From positions 1 through 64,000 of the forward strand of contig CAJXPD010000014.1 in assembly GCA_913057785.1 (NCBI GenBank): a stretch of 64,000 nucleotides of DNA. The letters are read 5' to 3'. Each line of letters begins with the position of its first letter. Position 1 is the first letter of the stretch. Below, one piece after another: positions 17,618-27,939 of the stretch. The position numbers and the translations under genes are program-made. The stretch is from an uncultured Lewinella sp. (lineage in GTDB: Bacteria; Bacteroidota; Bacteroidia; Chitinophagales; Saprospiraceae). The notes beneath the pieces are model-generated. The model saw only the letters and a list, made by a program, of their open reading frames with translations. It had not been told where the DNA came from and did not search any database.

Positions 17618-18298
17618 ATGAAAGTGTTTCTATATGGGCTAGCACTAGGTTTTTTTTGCCCGTTGGCCCTATTTTCTCAAACAAGCCAATATCTAGAAAT
17701 AACCGTAGAGGATACCCTAATGATCAATGCCACGGGTATGCTCTATCAAATCTTCCTGTACGATAATGGCTCCTTCAGCGATTTAAACCAAGAGAAATCT
17801 TACAAGCTCATGGGTAAGAAAGAACTGGAAGCAATTATCAGTGAATTGAATATTCAAAGGTATAAAGATTACGCCACGGAATTCTCGGCACATATCTCTA
17901 AGCAAACCCAGACTACGGAGTTAGTAGTATTGATTGATGACCTCAATCTTCTAAAGCGTTTCTCTGAACGCTTAAAGAGCTATAACAACGTACACGGGAA
18001 TGTTCTGGAGTACAGGTTTGAACGGCACCCAGAAGCAGAAATGACATTGATGCCAAGGGTGCTTAAAAAAGGATTCAAGAAGGCCAAAAGAATTGGAGAA
18101 CTAGTCGACAAAGAAATAGGGGAACTCTTATCGGTGGAAGAAGAACATATGGAGAATCTTCAACCACAAGCACCATACTCATCTGCAGACTGGACAATTT
18201 ATCCTCCATTAAGCGCCTTACCGAGTGAAGCATCCAAACCCAGAAAAGCACGTTTGATCGTAAGAAAGCGAGTCAAATTGAGGTTCGCCTGGAAGTAA
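17618..18298 (+). CDS. Secreted protein of unknown function
   Basis: 226 residues with a signal peptide (MKVFLYGLALGFFCPLALFSQ). The mature part starts SQYLEITVEDTLMI and contains a two-strand, helix pattern. The last about 30 residues are lysine/arginine-rich (KPRKARLIVRKRVKLRF). Nothing recognisable as a family; a periplasmic role is likely from the signal peptide. Confidence 0.55.
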   Translation: MKVFLYGLALGFFCPLALFSQTSQYLEITVEDTLMINATGMLYQIFLYDNGSFSDLNQEKSYKLMGKKELEAIISELNIQRYKDYATEFSAHISKQTQTTELVVLIDDLNLLKRFSERLKSYNNVHGNVLEYRFERHPEAEMTLMPRVLKKGFKKAKRIGELVDKEIGELLSVEEEHMENLQPQAPYSSADWTIYPPLSALPSEASKPRKARLIVRKRVKLRFAWK

Positions 18299-18358
18299 GG
18301 GTGATATTCTAGCGTGATTTCCGGATATTCGCAGAGAAAATAAAACGAAACCAATCAT

Positions 18359-19351
18359 ATGAATAGGAGAGAGTTTGTTGAGTACTCGTCAGGAGGAATA
18401 GGAGCGCTTCTGTTGCCCCAACCCATCCTTCAATTTACCTCTTTTTCGAATACGGATACCCTAAGCTTCGGCCTTGTCACCGATGTACACCACGGCATGC
18501 TTCCCGATACCCAATCACGCCTCGAAGAATTTATTGAAGAGGCAAAAGCAAGACAGGTGGACTTTGTTATTCAGCTGGGAGATTTCTGTCATCTGGAAGA
18601 AAAGAGCAAAAGCTTTCTAAGGGTTTGGAACACTTTCGACGGGAATAAATATCACGTTTTGGGAAACCACGACATGGATTTGTGCTCAAAGGAGGAGATT
18701 ATGGATTTTTGGGGTATGGATTCCAACTACTATTCCTTTGTGGAGAAAGGAATTCGTTTTATCGTGTTGGATGCCAACTTCCTGTATAAGGATGGGCAAT
18801 ATATTCCCTACAACAAGGCCAATTTTTATGTAGACAGTACTCTGCGAACCTTTATTGATGAGGAGCAGATCGAATGGTTCGAAGGAGAGTTGTCGGCCTC
18901 CGAACTTCCAACCATTGTCATATCTCACCAAAGCTTATGGCATTACCAGTCTGGGGTGAAAAATCGATTGAGCTTGCAGCAGATAATGGAGCAACATACT
19001 GATAAGATGATTTGCTGCTTAAATGGCCACAATCATATTGATTTCCATCATCAACAGAATGGTATTCATTACCTGGAAGTGAACAGCATGTCTTACCAAT
19101 GGTTGGGAGATAAATATAAAACGAACCGTTATCCCGCCGAATTACTAAAAGATTATAAATGGCTGGCCCATTTGGCTCCCTACCAAGACCCTTTGTATGC
19201 TTTTGTGGAAATAAAGCCGGAGGGGGTGTTGTCAATGACTGGAAAGAAGAGTGAATGGTTGTCTCCTTCTCCCGCAGAGATGGGCGTGCCCGCTCAAACA
19301 TTTGGAAATCAATATTCTGCAGAAATATCTGACTATAAAATCTCATTTTAA
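18359..19351 (+). CDS. Calcineurin-like metallophosphoesterase, Tat-type signal
   Basis: 330 residues. N-terminus MNRREFVEYSSGGIGALLLP has a twin-Arg-like RREF motif, suggesting export of the folded metalloenzyme. Dinuclear metal motifs are complete: DVHHG (D-x-H), GDFCHLEE (GD), GNHDMD (GNHD), a His in VISHQSLW, and GHNHIDFH (GHxH). Substrate (phosphodiester, cyclic nucleotide or lipid phosphate) cannot be read. It is separated by 60 bp from the upstream hypothetical and 16 bp from the following GNAT gene. Confidence 0.85.
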   Translation: MNRREFVEYSSGGIGALLLPQPILQFTSFSNTDTLSFGLVTDVHHGMLPDTQSRLEEFIEEAKARQVDFVIQLGDFCHLEEKSKSFLRVWNTFDGNKYHVLGNHDMDLCSKEEIMDFWGMDSNYYSFVEKGIRFIVLDANFLYKDGQYIPYNKANFYVDSTLRTFIDEEQIEWFEGELSASELPTIVISHQSLWHYQSGVKNRLSLQQIMEQHTDKMICCLNGHNHIDFHHQQNGIHYLEVNSMSYQWLGDKYKTNRYPAELLKDYKWLAHLAPYQDPLYAFVEIKPEGVLSMTGKKSEWLSPSPAEMGVPAQTFGNQYSAEISDYKISF

Positions 19352-19367
19352 TATTAGGGGTAGAATT

Positions 19368-19910
19368 ATGAGTTCGATACAAATCACTCCCTTACAAATT
19401 GAAGATATTACGCCCTTCCTGACCTATCTTGATGATCATCTTTCTGACAATGGGTTGGGTGATACTCCTTTGTTTCAGCCCTTAAGCCGCATCGAGTCCA
19501 AGGTCCCAGAGGCTCTACGAAATAGTTTCCAGTTTGGCATGGAAATGCCAATTCAAGAAATGGGTTGGCGGCGGGTGTGGGTAGCCAGAAGGGAGGATGG
19601 AAGTATCGTCGGTCATATTGATCTTAGAGGGCGCCTGGAGCGGCACGCTCTTCACCGGGCGATGCTGGGAATGGGGGTAGATCGAGATCATCGACGACTC
19701 GGGATTGGTCTCCTTTTGATGGAGACCGCGTTTCGGTGGGCGCAGGAAAAAGCTCAGTTGGAATTCATTGATTTACAAGTCCTTTCTCATAACCAGGCGG
19801 CTATTAAGCTATATGAAAGAAGCGGATTTCACCGGATGGGTGAGATCGTGGATATGTTCCGGATTGATGGTCACTCCTATAATTACACCTATATGTCTAA
19901 GCAATTCTAG
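19368..19910 (+). CDS. GNAT family N-acetyltransferase
   Basis: Start taken at ATG 19368 (MSSIQITPLQ), 180 residues; an upstream start at 19251 would overlap the phosphoesterase by 100 bp. The acetyl-CoA binding motif is LGMGVDRDHRRLGIGLLLME (R/Q-x-x-G-x-G/A near 105-115), followed by VLSHNQAAIKLYERSGFHRMGE. A typical single GNAT domain; acceptor unknown. Confidence 0.85.
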   Translation: MSSIQITPLQIEDITPFLTYLDDHLSDNGLGDTPLFQPLSRIESKVPEALRNSFQFGMEMPIQEMGWRRVWVARREDGSIVGHIDLRGRLERHALHRAMLGMGVDRDHRRLGIGLLLMETAFRWAQEKAQLEFIDLQVLSHNQAAIKLYERSGFHRMGEIVDMFRIDGHSYNYTYMSKQF

Positions 19911-20009
19911 CAGGTGGTAGCCTGTATCTTTTCCGATATTTTCCATTTACAGTATGAACTTGGATATTCCATGGTGGGTAGCAGAGCCTCCAGGAACTAT
20001 TCCAATGAA

Positions 20010-20040
20010 AAAGTGTGTATGAATAAGGAACACACACTTT
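20010..20040 (+). promoter_or_regulatory. Hairpin abutting a start codon
   Basis: AAAGTGTGT (20010-20018) pairs perfectly with ACACACTTT (20032-20040) over 9 bp; loop of 13 nt includes AAGGA. The stem ends 4 nt before the ATG at 20045, so it could mask ribosome entry or act as a weak terminator (no T-run). Confidence 0.45.
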
Positions 20041-20044
20041 CAGT

Positions 20045-20539
20045 ATGCAACATCTAGAGACCGATCGATTAACATTTAGACGCTGGGAGAAAACGGACTT
20101 CCCTGCCTTATCTGCTTTTTATGCCAAAGAACACAATGCTCGTTTTGTTGGCGGAGTGAAAAAAGGAGAGGTGGCTTGGCGTCTAATGGCTACTTATCTA
20201 GGTCACTACCATCTAATAGGTTATTCCTATTTAGCTATGGAAGAAAAGCACAGTGGCAAGTTTGTAGGGACGGTCGGACTTTGGAATTCTGATCCTTGGC
20301 CTGAACCTGAGCTCGGGTACTGGTTAGTACCGGAAGGCCAGGGGAAGGGCTACGGTGTGGAAGCAGGTTTGGTGGTAAAGGACTACGCGCTAAATACCTT
20401 GAAGTTACCTAGCCTTGTTAGCTATATAGATCCGGCAAATGAGCCTTCTAAAAGATTGGCGAGACGATTGGGAGCGCGGTATGATGGGACTCTACAGTTG
20501 TTAGAGTTTGGTCTCCATGAAGTGCATCGGCATTTTTGA
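20045..20539 (+). CDS. GNAT acetyltransferase, RimJ/RimL type
   Basis: 164 residues. Begins LETDRLTFRRWEKTDFPALS, typical of the Acetyltransf_3 subgroup. The CoA-binding segment is LGYWLVPEGQGKGYGVEAGLVV, then YIDPANEPSKRLARRLGAR. Substrate unknown. Sequence is unlike the GNAT upstream, so not a recent duplicate. Confidence 0.85.
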   Translation: MQHLETDRLTFRRWEKTDFPALSAFYAKEHNARFVGGVKKGEVAWRLMATYLGHYHLIGYSYLAMEEKHSGKFVGTVGLWNSDPWPEPELGYWLVPEGQGKGYGVEAGLVVKDYALNTLKLPSLVSYIDPANEPSKRLARRLGARYDGTLQLLEFGLHEVHRHF

Positions 20540-20563
20540 CTTCTCAACCATCAAAATAGATAT

Positions 20564-21565
20564 ATGAAAATCAGTCTTTCAGTTCTAGTGTTTCTCCTAG
20601 CAAGTATATCAATGTTGGGTCAAAACCTCCTAGTTAATGGAACCTTTGAAAAGAAAGAACAAGGGTTCGCTGAAGGCTGGACTAGACTTAAAGGAACACC
20701 CGATTATATCCATCTAGATGACACCTCAAATGCAAATGTCATCGCACAACGTCAATTTATTGACCTAAAGGGCCAGAACCGTGGCTTTATGGGCATGGTG
20801 TTGACGCAAAGAGGTTCGGAAATCTTTCAACAACAGCTATCTGCGCCGTTAAGCAAAGGGGAAATCTACGAGCTATCAGTTAAGGTCCTTGCAGGTATGT
20901 GGTGCCGACCAGGTTTCGAACTCATTACAGCAGCGGTAAGCCCGATTCCTTTAGCCTTACCCATAAAATACCCGGTAAAGTGCTTGAAATTACGGGCGGC
21001 AACAGAGCATATTCCTTTCGGTGAATGGACAACGGTAAAGGTTATATTCAAAGCGAAAGGTAATGAACGCTTTATCACCTTTGGAAACTTCAATGGAGAG
21101 AATTCTACCTTTATTAAGTCAGCCGGAGAACTTATAGAACTGGGAACTGAAGCATCCTGCAGCTATCTCATTTTTGATGACGTAAGACTAGAATTAGCCC
21201 AGCGACCTAAGGCAAAGAAGGCACCTGCTAAAATCATTTTGGAGGATTTCCTTTTCGCGTCGGGCAGCTTTACCCTATTTCCAGAATCTGCACCGATGCT
21301 TGATTCTATCTTTCAATCCCTATCAACTATTGAGAAGAAAATCACCATAACCGGCTATACAGATAACGTCGGATCCATCGAAAGCAATAAGATCCTTTCC
21401 TTGAAAAGGGCTGAAGCCGTAAAGAAATCATTGATCAGTAGAGGTTTTCCTGAAGACAGAATAAACACAGAGGGCTTGCAAGAACTAAATCCAATCATGA
21501 GCAATGATACGGCCTTCGGAAGGCAGAAAAATAGAAGAGTAGAAATCACCATTGATGAAGACTAA
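20564..21565 (+). CDS. OmpA-like peptidoglycan-binding outer-membrane protein
   Basis: 333 residues with a signal peptide ending near SMLGQN. The N-terminal 200 residues look like a beta-sandwich (NLLVNGTFEKKEQGFAEGW start, as in carbohydrate-binding-like folds that open many Bacteroidota surface proteins). The C-terminal about 110 residues are an OmpA domain: ITGYTDNVGSIESNKILSLKRAEAVKKSLISRG and ending NRRVEITIDED. It likely ties the envelope to peptidoglycan. It overlaps the next gene by 11-14 bp. Confidence 0.85.
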   Translation: MKISLSVLVFLLASISMLGQNLLVNGTFEKKEQGFAEGWTRLKGTPDYIHLDDTSNANVIAQRQFIDLKGQNRGFMGMVLTQRGSEIFQQQLSAPLSKGEIYELSVKVLAGMWCRPGFELITAAVSPIPLALPIKYPVKCLKLRAATEHIPFGEWTTVKVIFKAKGNERFITFGNFNGENSTFIKSAGELIELGTEASCSYLIFDDVRLELAQRPKAKKAPAKIILEDFLFASGSFTLFPESAPMLDSIFQSLSTIEKKITITGYTDNVGSIESNKILSLKRAEAVKKSLISRGFPEDRINTEGLQELNPIMSNDTAFGRQKNRRVEITIDED

Positions 21566-22499
21566 GTTAACAAAACACCAGCTCCTATTTTGCCTGATAT
21601 TTTTGCTATTGGGAGCTTGTACGGTCAAGGATAAGACGAGTTCTCTTTACGAGCGATATCTAACGAATGATATCCCCACGGATATACCCGAGTCCTATTT
21701 ACCTGTAGGCACGCTGGATGGAAACATAACCCATCAAGGTGTATTTTCGCCTGATTATGAGACGTATTACTATACCGTCTCAGACCCTAATTTCACCCAG
21801 TTTATAGTTAAACAGATTACCAAACAGGACAATGAATGGTCAAAGCCGAAGAGTGCTTTTTTCAATACTGATTTCAATGAGCATGGCCTCAGCTTTAGTC
21901 AAGATGGAAATACACTTTTCTTTAGTTCTACGCGCCCGCTCCCGGATGTAGATACTACATCTACTTGGCATTTATGGCAGACTCAACGAGTCGGTGGACA
22001 TTGGGGAGAACCAGTTCATATAGATATTCCCAATTTACGTGGGCAATTGACTTCTCATCCTTCGATTGCTCTGGATGGGACACTTTATTTTCATTCCAGT
22101 AATCCGGATTATACGCAGATGAGAATCTATCGATCCGAACCCGAACCCGATGGACGATATTTAGCAGCTACTAAAGTGAGAATACCTGGGCTGAGCGAAG
22201 TCGAGTCTTGTACTCCCTATGTTGATCCACAAGAAAGATTTATTCTATTCGCGATTATTGGCGACGAATTAGAACTTGCGGTTAGTAAAAGAAGGGAGTC
22301 AGGGAGTTGGGGAAACGTGCAAAAACTGCCGGCCAGTATTAATACGAAGGGACAAGGAAATCCACAGGTCTCTCCCGATGGCGAATATCTTTTCTTTGCC
22401 GCTGGGGATTTTTCTAAAGGGCAGGGGGAGATCAAATGGATTGAGTTAGCAGCAATTCTTCAGCCTTTGAACTTACAATCAAAAAGTACCGTCCAATGA
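21555..22499 (+). CDS. PD40/WD40-like beta-propeller lipoprotein
   Basis: 314 residues from ATG 21555 (the TTG at 21552 is less likely). Lipobox LLLGAC (Cys about 21). The mature part has repeats of the TolB/WD40-like PD40 type, with blade motifs such as GVFSPDYETYYYTVSDPN, GLSFSQDGNTLFFSSTR and NPQVSPDGEYLFFAAGD. Probably binds a partner on the membrane surface. Translationally coupled with OmpA upstream (11-bp overlap) and overlapped by the next lipoprotein (ATGA), so the three form a likely operon. Confidence 0.8.
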   Translation: MKTKLTKHQLLFCLIFLLLGACTVKDKTSSLYERYLTNDIPTDIPESYLPVGTLDGNITHQGVFSPDYETYYYTVSDPNFTQFIVKQITKQDNEWSKPKSAFFNTDFNEHGLSFSQDGNTLFFSSTRPLPDVDTTSTWHLWQTQRVGGHWGEPVHIDIPNLRGQLTSHPSIALDGTLYFHSSNPDYTQMRIYRSEPEPDGRYLAATKVRIPGLSEVESCTPYVDPQERFILFAIIGDELELAVSKRRESGSWGNVQKLPASINTKGQGNPQVSPDGEYLFFAAGDFSKGQGEIKWIELAAILQPLNLQSKSTVQ

Positions 22500-23083
22500 G
22501 AGCCCTCTTACTATTACTCCTATTCACATCGATTACTTCTTGTATAGGTACCGAATCTACACCCAAAGAAGCCGGATCTCGCCTAGAGTTAGTCCCAGAA
22601 CCCGATCGGGAACTCCGATTGGAGTATGAAAGGAAAGAGCCGTTCCTGGCCATGAGTACGGATAGTTTATGGCAGTACTTGGTTTTCGAAAAGGGGGGCT
22701 GCTTAACAGGCGGACAATACATGGTAGAAGGCCAGCGGGATAACAGAAACTGCGTAATGACAGCTGCCGAAGAATGGGAGATTTTCTTCCATCGATCCCA
22801 ATATGAACTTACGGACCTTTTGTTATCCAAGCTACCTGATACTGCTACGACCAGCATTCACACCTGCCCCTTTTTCAATGCCAGTGAGGGGGAAGTCGCA
22901 GTTTACGCCCTACAACGTATCTACGAAACCAATTGGTTCGACTTTGAGGTCTTCCAGCCCTATCAGGATAGTGTAGGAGAAGGTAATCACCAGGCCTGGT
23001 TACAAACTGTTTTACAAGAAAAGGCTCCAAGGGCAAAACTTCGCAACTACTGGGCAGGCTTGGCCAAGAATGGAAAGATTTAA
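22496..23083 (+). CDS. Lipoprotein of unknown function
   Basis: 195 residues; lipobox ITSC (Cys about 16). Contains several Cys (GGCLTGG, NCVMT, HTCPFF) that may form disulfides after export. Start codon overlaps the stop of the PD40 lipoprotein by 4 bp. No family recognised. Confidence 0.6.
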   Translation: MRALLLLLLFTSITSCIGTESTPKEAGSRLELVPEPDRELRLEYERKEPFLAMSTDSLWQYLVFEKGGCLTGGQYMVEGQRDNRNCVMTAAEEWEIFFHRSQYELTDLLLSKLPDTATTSIHTCPFFNASEGEVAVYALQRIYETNWFDFEVFQPYQDSVGEGNHQAWLQTVLQEKAPRAKLRNYWAGLAKNGKI

Positions 23084-23175
23084 GAATCTAGAGTCGAGAC
23101 TGTTAAGTTGCTAGGAAGCCTAGATGGATGTTTCTAATTTCTGAACAGTTGCCAAAGTATACTGGCAGAATGGAG

Positions 23176-24393
23176 TTAGTTGGAAAGGTTCAGCTCATTC
23201 AAATAGAGTACCTCTGTCTCAAACCCGATCCTATTGACACCACTGACTTTAATGAGGATTTCAAAGTAGGTAGGAAGATACCCCAATTCGGCTTCCATAT
23301 ACTCCTCGATCTTAGTCATCTTACTCTTCCTAACAAAATTGCGGAGGGATTCGGAAGCTGCTGTATCCCATAAGCCCCCAAATAGGAGGATGGTATTATC
23401 ATTAGGGCCAGGATATTTGGCAATAAGTCCATAGTCCGTGTGTTGCTCATCCGGGTCACCTTGCGGTCGGAAAGTTAAGGTATCTACTCCCTTAGGTAGC
23501 AGATATCGATTGGGTTGGTCACTATTGTATACAAATTCACTTTTATCGAAGTAGGTATTGAATATCCCAGCCGTCTTTTGCATTCCAACAAAAATAATAT
23601 TGTAGTCATGCATGTCCTGAGCGGCCATGTCGGAACTGGGCCTTATACTGAACTCTTTTTTCGGATGGAAGAGTTTAGTTAGACTGTTGATCCACTCGCT
23701 ACTTCCATTGATAAGGTGCGTATAGCTGGTCTTATGGAGCTGTTTGCCCTTATGGATAGGCCGTTCTTTGTACTCCTCAAATTGCGCTTTTGAATTAATG
23801 TCCGGTATTCGTACATTTCTTGTCTCTCCACTAAGCGAGTCTATTTCGGAAAAAATAAACAAATCCCCAAGTACGACTTGTATTGGCTTTTCATCATTGA
23901 AGAAGTCCTTCCAGAAAATAGAGTTGGAGAAATCATCGGGAGGAGTTCGCTCATTTCTGAAGAAAAAGAGAGCATTGGCGATCAAAGAAAAGATTAATAC
24001 AAGCAATAAAGGCCAAAGGAGCCTACCCGGATTCAAATTCCGAAAGGCAAAACTCGACTGCTGCTCCCGTTGAATGAACTCTACCTTGTATCCACCTTTG
24101 GGGATGGAGAGCACATAAGTCTCCTCCTTTCCTTGATTTTGATAATACTGATCTAGCTTTTTTCTCAGGTGGTAGATGTATACTCTAATTTTGGAAGTGT
24201 CAGTTTTAGCAAAGTTGCTTCCCAGCAAATGTTCCGCGATAGCTTGCTCCTTGGGTATGGTGCCTGATCTGGTACTTTCCACAAGAAAACGAAGAAGCCT
24301 AGCGTAAGTGGACGAGGCACCCAATGCATCACTTTGTTCTATCCTATCTAGCAATGCAGTGAGTTCTTTCTTAGATATGATCTCGACGTCCAC
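23176..24393 (-). CDS. Membrane-anchored winged-helix regulator with periplasmic sensor
   Basis: 405 residues. Residues about 1-105 form the winged-helix domain common in Acidobacteria, Planctomycetes and some Bacteroidota: ALLDRIEQSD, LLRFLVESTRSG, AIAEHLLGSNFAKTDTSKIRVYIYHLRKKL, ending SIPKGGYKVEF. One transmembrane helix (about 125-148, LLLVLIFSLIANALFFF) places the C-terminal 255 residues in the periplasm, so this is a ToxR/CadC-type one-component design. Divergent from the PSCyt1/DUF1553 gene with a 275-bp gap that holds a perfect palindrome, so it probably controls that cluster. Confidence 0.75.
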   Translation of the reverse strand: MDVEIISKKELTALLDRIEQSDALGASSTYARLLRFLVESTRSGTIPKEQAIAEHLLGSNFAKTDTSKIRVYIYHLRKKLDQYYQNQGKEETYVLSIPKGGYKVEFIQREQQSSFAFRNLNPGRLLWPLLLVLIFSLIANALFFFRNERTPPDDFSNSIFWKDFFNDEKPIQVVLGDLFIFSEIDSLSGETRNVRIPDINSKAQFEEYKERPIHKGKQLHKTSYTHLINGSSEWINSLTKLFHPKKEFSIRPSSDMAAQDMHDYNIIFVGMQKTAGIFNTYFDKSEFVYNSDQPNRYLLPKGVDTLTFRPQGDPDEQHTDYGLIAKYPGPNDNTILLFGGLWDTAASESLRNFVRKSKMTKIEEYMEAELGYLPTYFEILIKVSGVNRIGFETEVLYLNELNLSN

Positions 24394-24485
24394 GTATGTC
24401 TAATTCACAAAACTTGAAATGGGTTAAACATCTGGTTTACTTGAAGAGGCCGATTTACCAGCTCTGAGGTAGCTTTGAATGGTTT

Positions 24486-24508
24486 TTAACGGTTAAAATA
24501 ACCGTTAA
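24486..24508. promoter_or_regulatory. Perfect palindrome, candidate operator
   Basis: TTAACGGTTA, AAA spacer, TAACCGTTAA: two 10-bp arms, no mismatch. It lies 93 bp upstream of the regulator start and 160 bp upstream of the PSCyt1/DUF1553 start, in the divergent region. Likely the operator of the regulator at 23176. Confidence 0.55.
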
Positions 24509-24668
24509 TTGATCAGACTCAGCGTAAATCTAAGTAAATTTCTTCTGCCTTAGGGATTCTGTATCTTAGAGATGCTGTGCGCATTTCCAAAGGAAGTTTT
24601 TAGACTTCATTACTGGATTCGCTATGCTATTGTGCAAAACGGAAATCTACCGAAAACTTTAACAAGAA

Positions 24669-27600
24669 ATGACCGATTGGTTTACAAAGCTCACTTGTTT
24701 TTTTCTCTTTTTTCTAGTGACAGCTTGTGGCCCTGAGCTACCTGATAGTGTGGTAATGGCTGAAGCTAATCTTCCGGAGACCGTAGATTACAACTTCCAT
24801 GTACGGCCCATTCTATCTGATAAATGCTTTGCTTGCCATGGCCCTGATGCAGAAAATCAGCAGGCAGGCCTAAGACTTGACCGTGCTGAAGATGCTTACA
24901 GGGCCCTAGAAAGCGGAAAGGGACCAGCCATTGTGCCCAAACATCCGGCGAAAAGTGAGGCTTTTGTTCGAATCCTATCCACAGATGCCGAGCAAGTCAT
25001 GCCTCCCCCCGATTCACATCTCAAACTTTCTTCCGAAGAAATAGCGATCATCAAAAGATGGATAGAGCAAGGCGCACAATACAAGCCACATTGGGCATTC
25101 GTTCCTCCTATCAAACCCTCCCTGCCCGAAGTGCAGAACGAGCATTGGATTAGGCAACCCATCGATCACTACGTATGGGATAAGCTGCATCGATCAGGAC
25201 TGAAACCTGCCGAGATGGCATCGAAAGAGACCCTCATTAGGAGAGTGACCTTTGACCTTACCGGTTTGCCTCCGACCCTGCAGGAGATCGATGATTTTGT
25301 AAATGCTACCGCCGATGAAGATGCCTACGAAAAACTGGTCGATAGATTGCTACGCTCTCCGGCCTATGGGGAGCGAATGGCCGCAGATTGGATGGACGTC
25401 GCCAGATACGCCGATAGCGATGGCTACCTAGATGACAAACACCGAGCCTTCTCCCCTTGGAGAGATTGGGTGATCAATGCCTTTAACCAAAATATGCCCT
25501 ATGATCAATTTATCTCATGGCAGATTGCTGGAGATCAGATTCCAAATGCTTCTAAGGAAAGTACCCTGGCTACTGCCTTTAACCGATTACATCGAAAAAA
25601 CTCAGAGGCGGGAATTGTGTTCGAGGAATATCGGGTGGAGTATGTGGCGGATCGAACGAATACCCTAGGCAAAGGAATTCTTGGCCTTTCTTTGGAATGT
25701 GCCCGCTGTCACGATCACAAGTATGATCCAATATCTCAAAAGGATTATTACCAACTTTTTGGATTCTTCAATAGCACCTTTGAGATCGGCTCTCCCGTCT
25801 ATGGACCTGGCCAGGTACCTGGACCTGCCATGTTGCTATCTACGGAAAAAGAGGATGCGGAGCTTGAGAAGGTCAAGGCCATGATCAAGGGAAGGGAACA
25901 GAAGCTAGAACGTCAACATACTCAAGATGAAAAATTTGAGGCCTGGTTTGCAGCCTTAGATGGTAATTATTCCTTGCAGGAGGAAATCGGAAAGGCCAAT
26001 ACAGCTTACTATACTTTTGATAAAATTGAGCCGACAGCAAAGCCGCAGCAATTTATATCACAGAATCAAAAAAGCCGACAGCTACCTGCTCAACTTGTTG
26101 AGCCGATACATAAAGAGGGAGTAAAGGGTAAGGCCCTATATGTAAGTGATTATAATAGAATTCAATTAGGTGACAAGATTGGTTGGTATGATCGTACTGA
26201 TGACTTTTCCTTTCAGTTGTATCTGAAACCAGATACAATTTATCATGAGGCTGGCATCCTCTGGCATTCAGAGGATCTTAGACTAGGTCTAAAGGGGTAT
26301 TCTCTCCACTTAGCCAATAATAGAGTGCAGTTCATTATGGCCATGTCATGGCCTCAGAATGCGATTCAGGTGACCACCCAAAGAAGCCTTGAGGCCAAGA
26401 GATGGAGCCAGGTTACGGTGACCTACGACGGCTCTAGCAAAGCAGCGGGAGTATCGATCTTTATTGATGGAGAAAGGCAAGAAGTGGTAGTCGATTATGA
26501 TAACCTCTATAAAAGCATCCTTTTCCAACCCGATATTCACACCTACGGATTCAGGGGGATGACACTGGGAGCGCGAGATAAATTTATTCCTTTTAAACAA
26601 GGAGGACTGGATGAAGTAAAGGTCTTTGATCGACAGCTGTCTGATATTGAAGTACTTCATTTGTATGATCCAGCAAGGACCAGGGAAATATTGGCTGCGA
26701 AGGCATCCAATGAGAAGACCTGGAGAGATCATTACTTTCTGGTGAGGGATGAAGGAGTGGCAAGAGCAAGACAAGAACTGAAACAGGTCCGAGACGAAGA
26801 AAATGCGTTGATTAGTAATATAGCCGAGGTAATGGTAATGGGTGACTTGCCGAAACCCCGATCAACCTTTGTACTGGACCGAGGTTCCTATGATGCTCCA
26901 GCTGAAGAGGTGGAGCCTTCTACTCCAACTGCTGTTCTGCCTTTCAATGAATCCTACCCAAAGAATAGGTATGGCTTGAGTCAATGGCTTTTCCAGGAAG
27001 ATAACCCGCTGACGGCGCGAGTATTTGTCAATAGAATCTGGCAAATGCATTTTGGTAAGGGCATCGTCCGTACCTCGGATGATTTTGGTGCGCAAGGTAG
27101 CCTACCAACGCACCCGGAGCTTTTAGATTGGCTAGCTGTCTACTTCATGGAAAATGATTGGGATATCAAGGCTCTACATAGGTTGATCGTCACTTCAGCT
27201 ACCTATCAGCAGAACTCCAAGGTGACTAAAGATCTATTAGAAAAGGATCCTGAGAATATACTCCTATCTCGTGGACCACGCTATCGGATGCCAGCGGAAA
27301 TGATCCGTGATAATGTATTGGCTGTGAGTGGCCTCTTAGTACAGCAGCAGGGCGGTTCGAGTGTTTACCCTTACCAACCGGAAGGACTTTGGGATGTGCT
27401 TACTACTAAACATTGGGCCTATCGCTATTTACAGGAAGACGGGGATGGTTTGTATCGAAGAAGCATTTACACGATCTGGAAAAGGCAATCTCCTCCGCCC
27501 TACATGCAAATTTTTGATTTAGATGATCGGGGTGATTGTGAAGTCAATCGGAGAATGTCCAGTACCCCATTGCAGGCTCTAAATCTGTTAAATGATCCCC

Positions 27601-27908
27601 AGTTTGTGGAAGCCTCTCGGGTATTGGCCGAGCGACTGTTAAAGACGGAAACGGAGCAAAGTAAACGCCTGGAAAAACTATTCCGCTTACTTACCGGCCG
27701 AAAGCCAGATCATACCGAAAGGCAGATGTTAGCAGACTTCTATCAGGATGAATTGAAACACTTTACGGAACAAGAAGAAGAAGCACTGGCTTATATGAAC
27801 AATGGAGCACAAGATTGGGATAAGAGCTTGAAGACAAACGAAATTGCTGCCTTGGGGGTAGTGGCTAATTCCATTATGAACACCACTGAGTCTTTCACCA
27901 AGAAATAG
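24669..27908 (+). CDS. PSCyt1-DUF1549-LamG-DUF1553 (PSD1) planctomycete-type cytochrome protein, lipoprotein
   Basis: 1079 residues. Lipobox LVTAC (Cys about 20). Domains in order: planctomycete cytochrome c domain near 40-110 (CFACHGPD haem-type motif), DUF1549/PSCyt2 about 155-370 ([26 protein letters not shown], and a second Cxx[13 protein letters not shown]), a LamG-like concanavalin fold about 440-670 ([41 protein letters not shown]), then DUF1553/PSD1 about 745-1040 ([34 protein letters not shown]). Usually encoded with DUF1501 proteins and sulfatases in degraders of sulfated polysaccharides. Enzymatic activity is not established. Confidence 0.9.
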   Translation: MTDWFTKLTCFFLFFLVTACGPELPDSVVMAEANLPETVDYNFHVRPILSDKCFACHGPDAENQQAGLRLDRAEDAYRALESGKGPAIVPKHPAKSEAFVRILSTDAEQVMPPPDSHLKLSSEEIAIIKRWIEQGAQYKPHWAFVPPIKPSLPEVQNEHWIRQPIDHYVWDKLHRSGLKPAEMASKETLIRRVTFDLTGLPPTLQEIDDFVNATADEDAYEKLVDRLLRSPAYGERMAADWMDVARYADSDGYLDDKHRAFSPWRDWVINAFNQNMPYDQFISWQIAGDQIPNASKESTLATAFNRLHRKNSEAGIVFEEYRVEYVADRTNTLGKGILGLSLECARCHDHKYDPISQKDYYQLFGFFNSTFEIGSPVYGPGQVPGPAMLLSTEKEDAELEKVKAMIKGREQKLERQHTQDEKFEAWFAALDGNYSLQEEIGKANTAYYTFDKIEPTAKPQQFISQNQKSRQLPAQLVEPIHKEGVKGKALYVSDYNRIQLGDKIGWYDRTDDFSFQLYLKPDTIYHEAGILWHSEDLRLGLKGYSLHLANNRVQFIMAMSWPQNAIQVTTQRSLEAKRWSQVTVTYDGSSKAAGVSIFIDGERQEVVVDYDNLYKSILFQPDIHTYGFRGMTLGARDKFIPFKQGGLDEVKVFDRQLSDIEVLHLYDPARTREILAAKASNEKTWRDHYFLVRDEGVARARQELKQVRDEENALISNIAEVMVMGDLPKPRSTFVLDRGSYDAPAEEVEPSTPTAVLPFNESYPKNRYGLSQWLFQEDNPLTARVFVNRIWQMHFGKGIVRTSDDFGAQGSLPTHPELLDWLAVYFMENDWDIKALHRLIVTSATYQQNSKVTKDLLEKDPENILLSRGPRYRMPAEMIRDNVLAVSGLLVQQQGGSSVYPYQPEGLWDVLTTKHWAYRYLQEDGDGLYRRSIYTIWKRQSPPPYMQIFDLDDRGDCEVNRRMSSTPLQALNLLNDPQFVEASRVLAERLLKTETEQSKRLEKLFRLLTGRKPDHTERQMLADFYQDELKHFTEQEEEALAYMNNGAQDWDKSLKTNEIAALGVVANSIMNTTESFTKK

Positions 27909-27939
27909 GACAAACTGTTGCAAACTTAAGTTAGAAACC

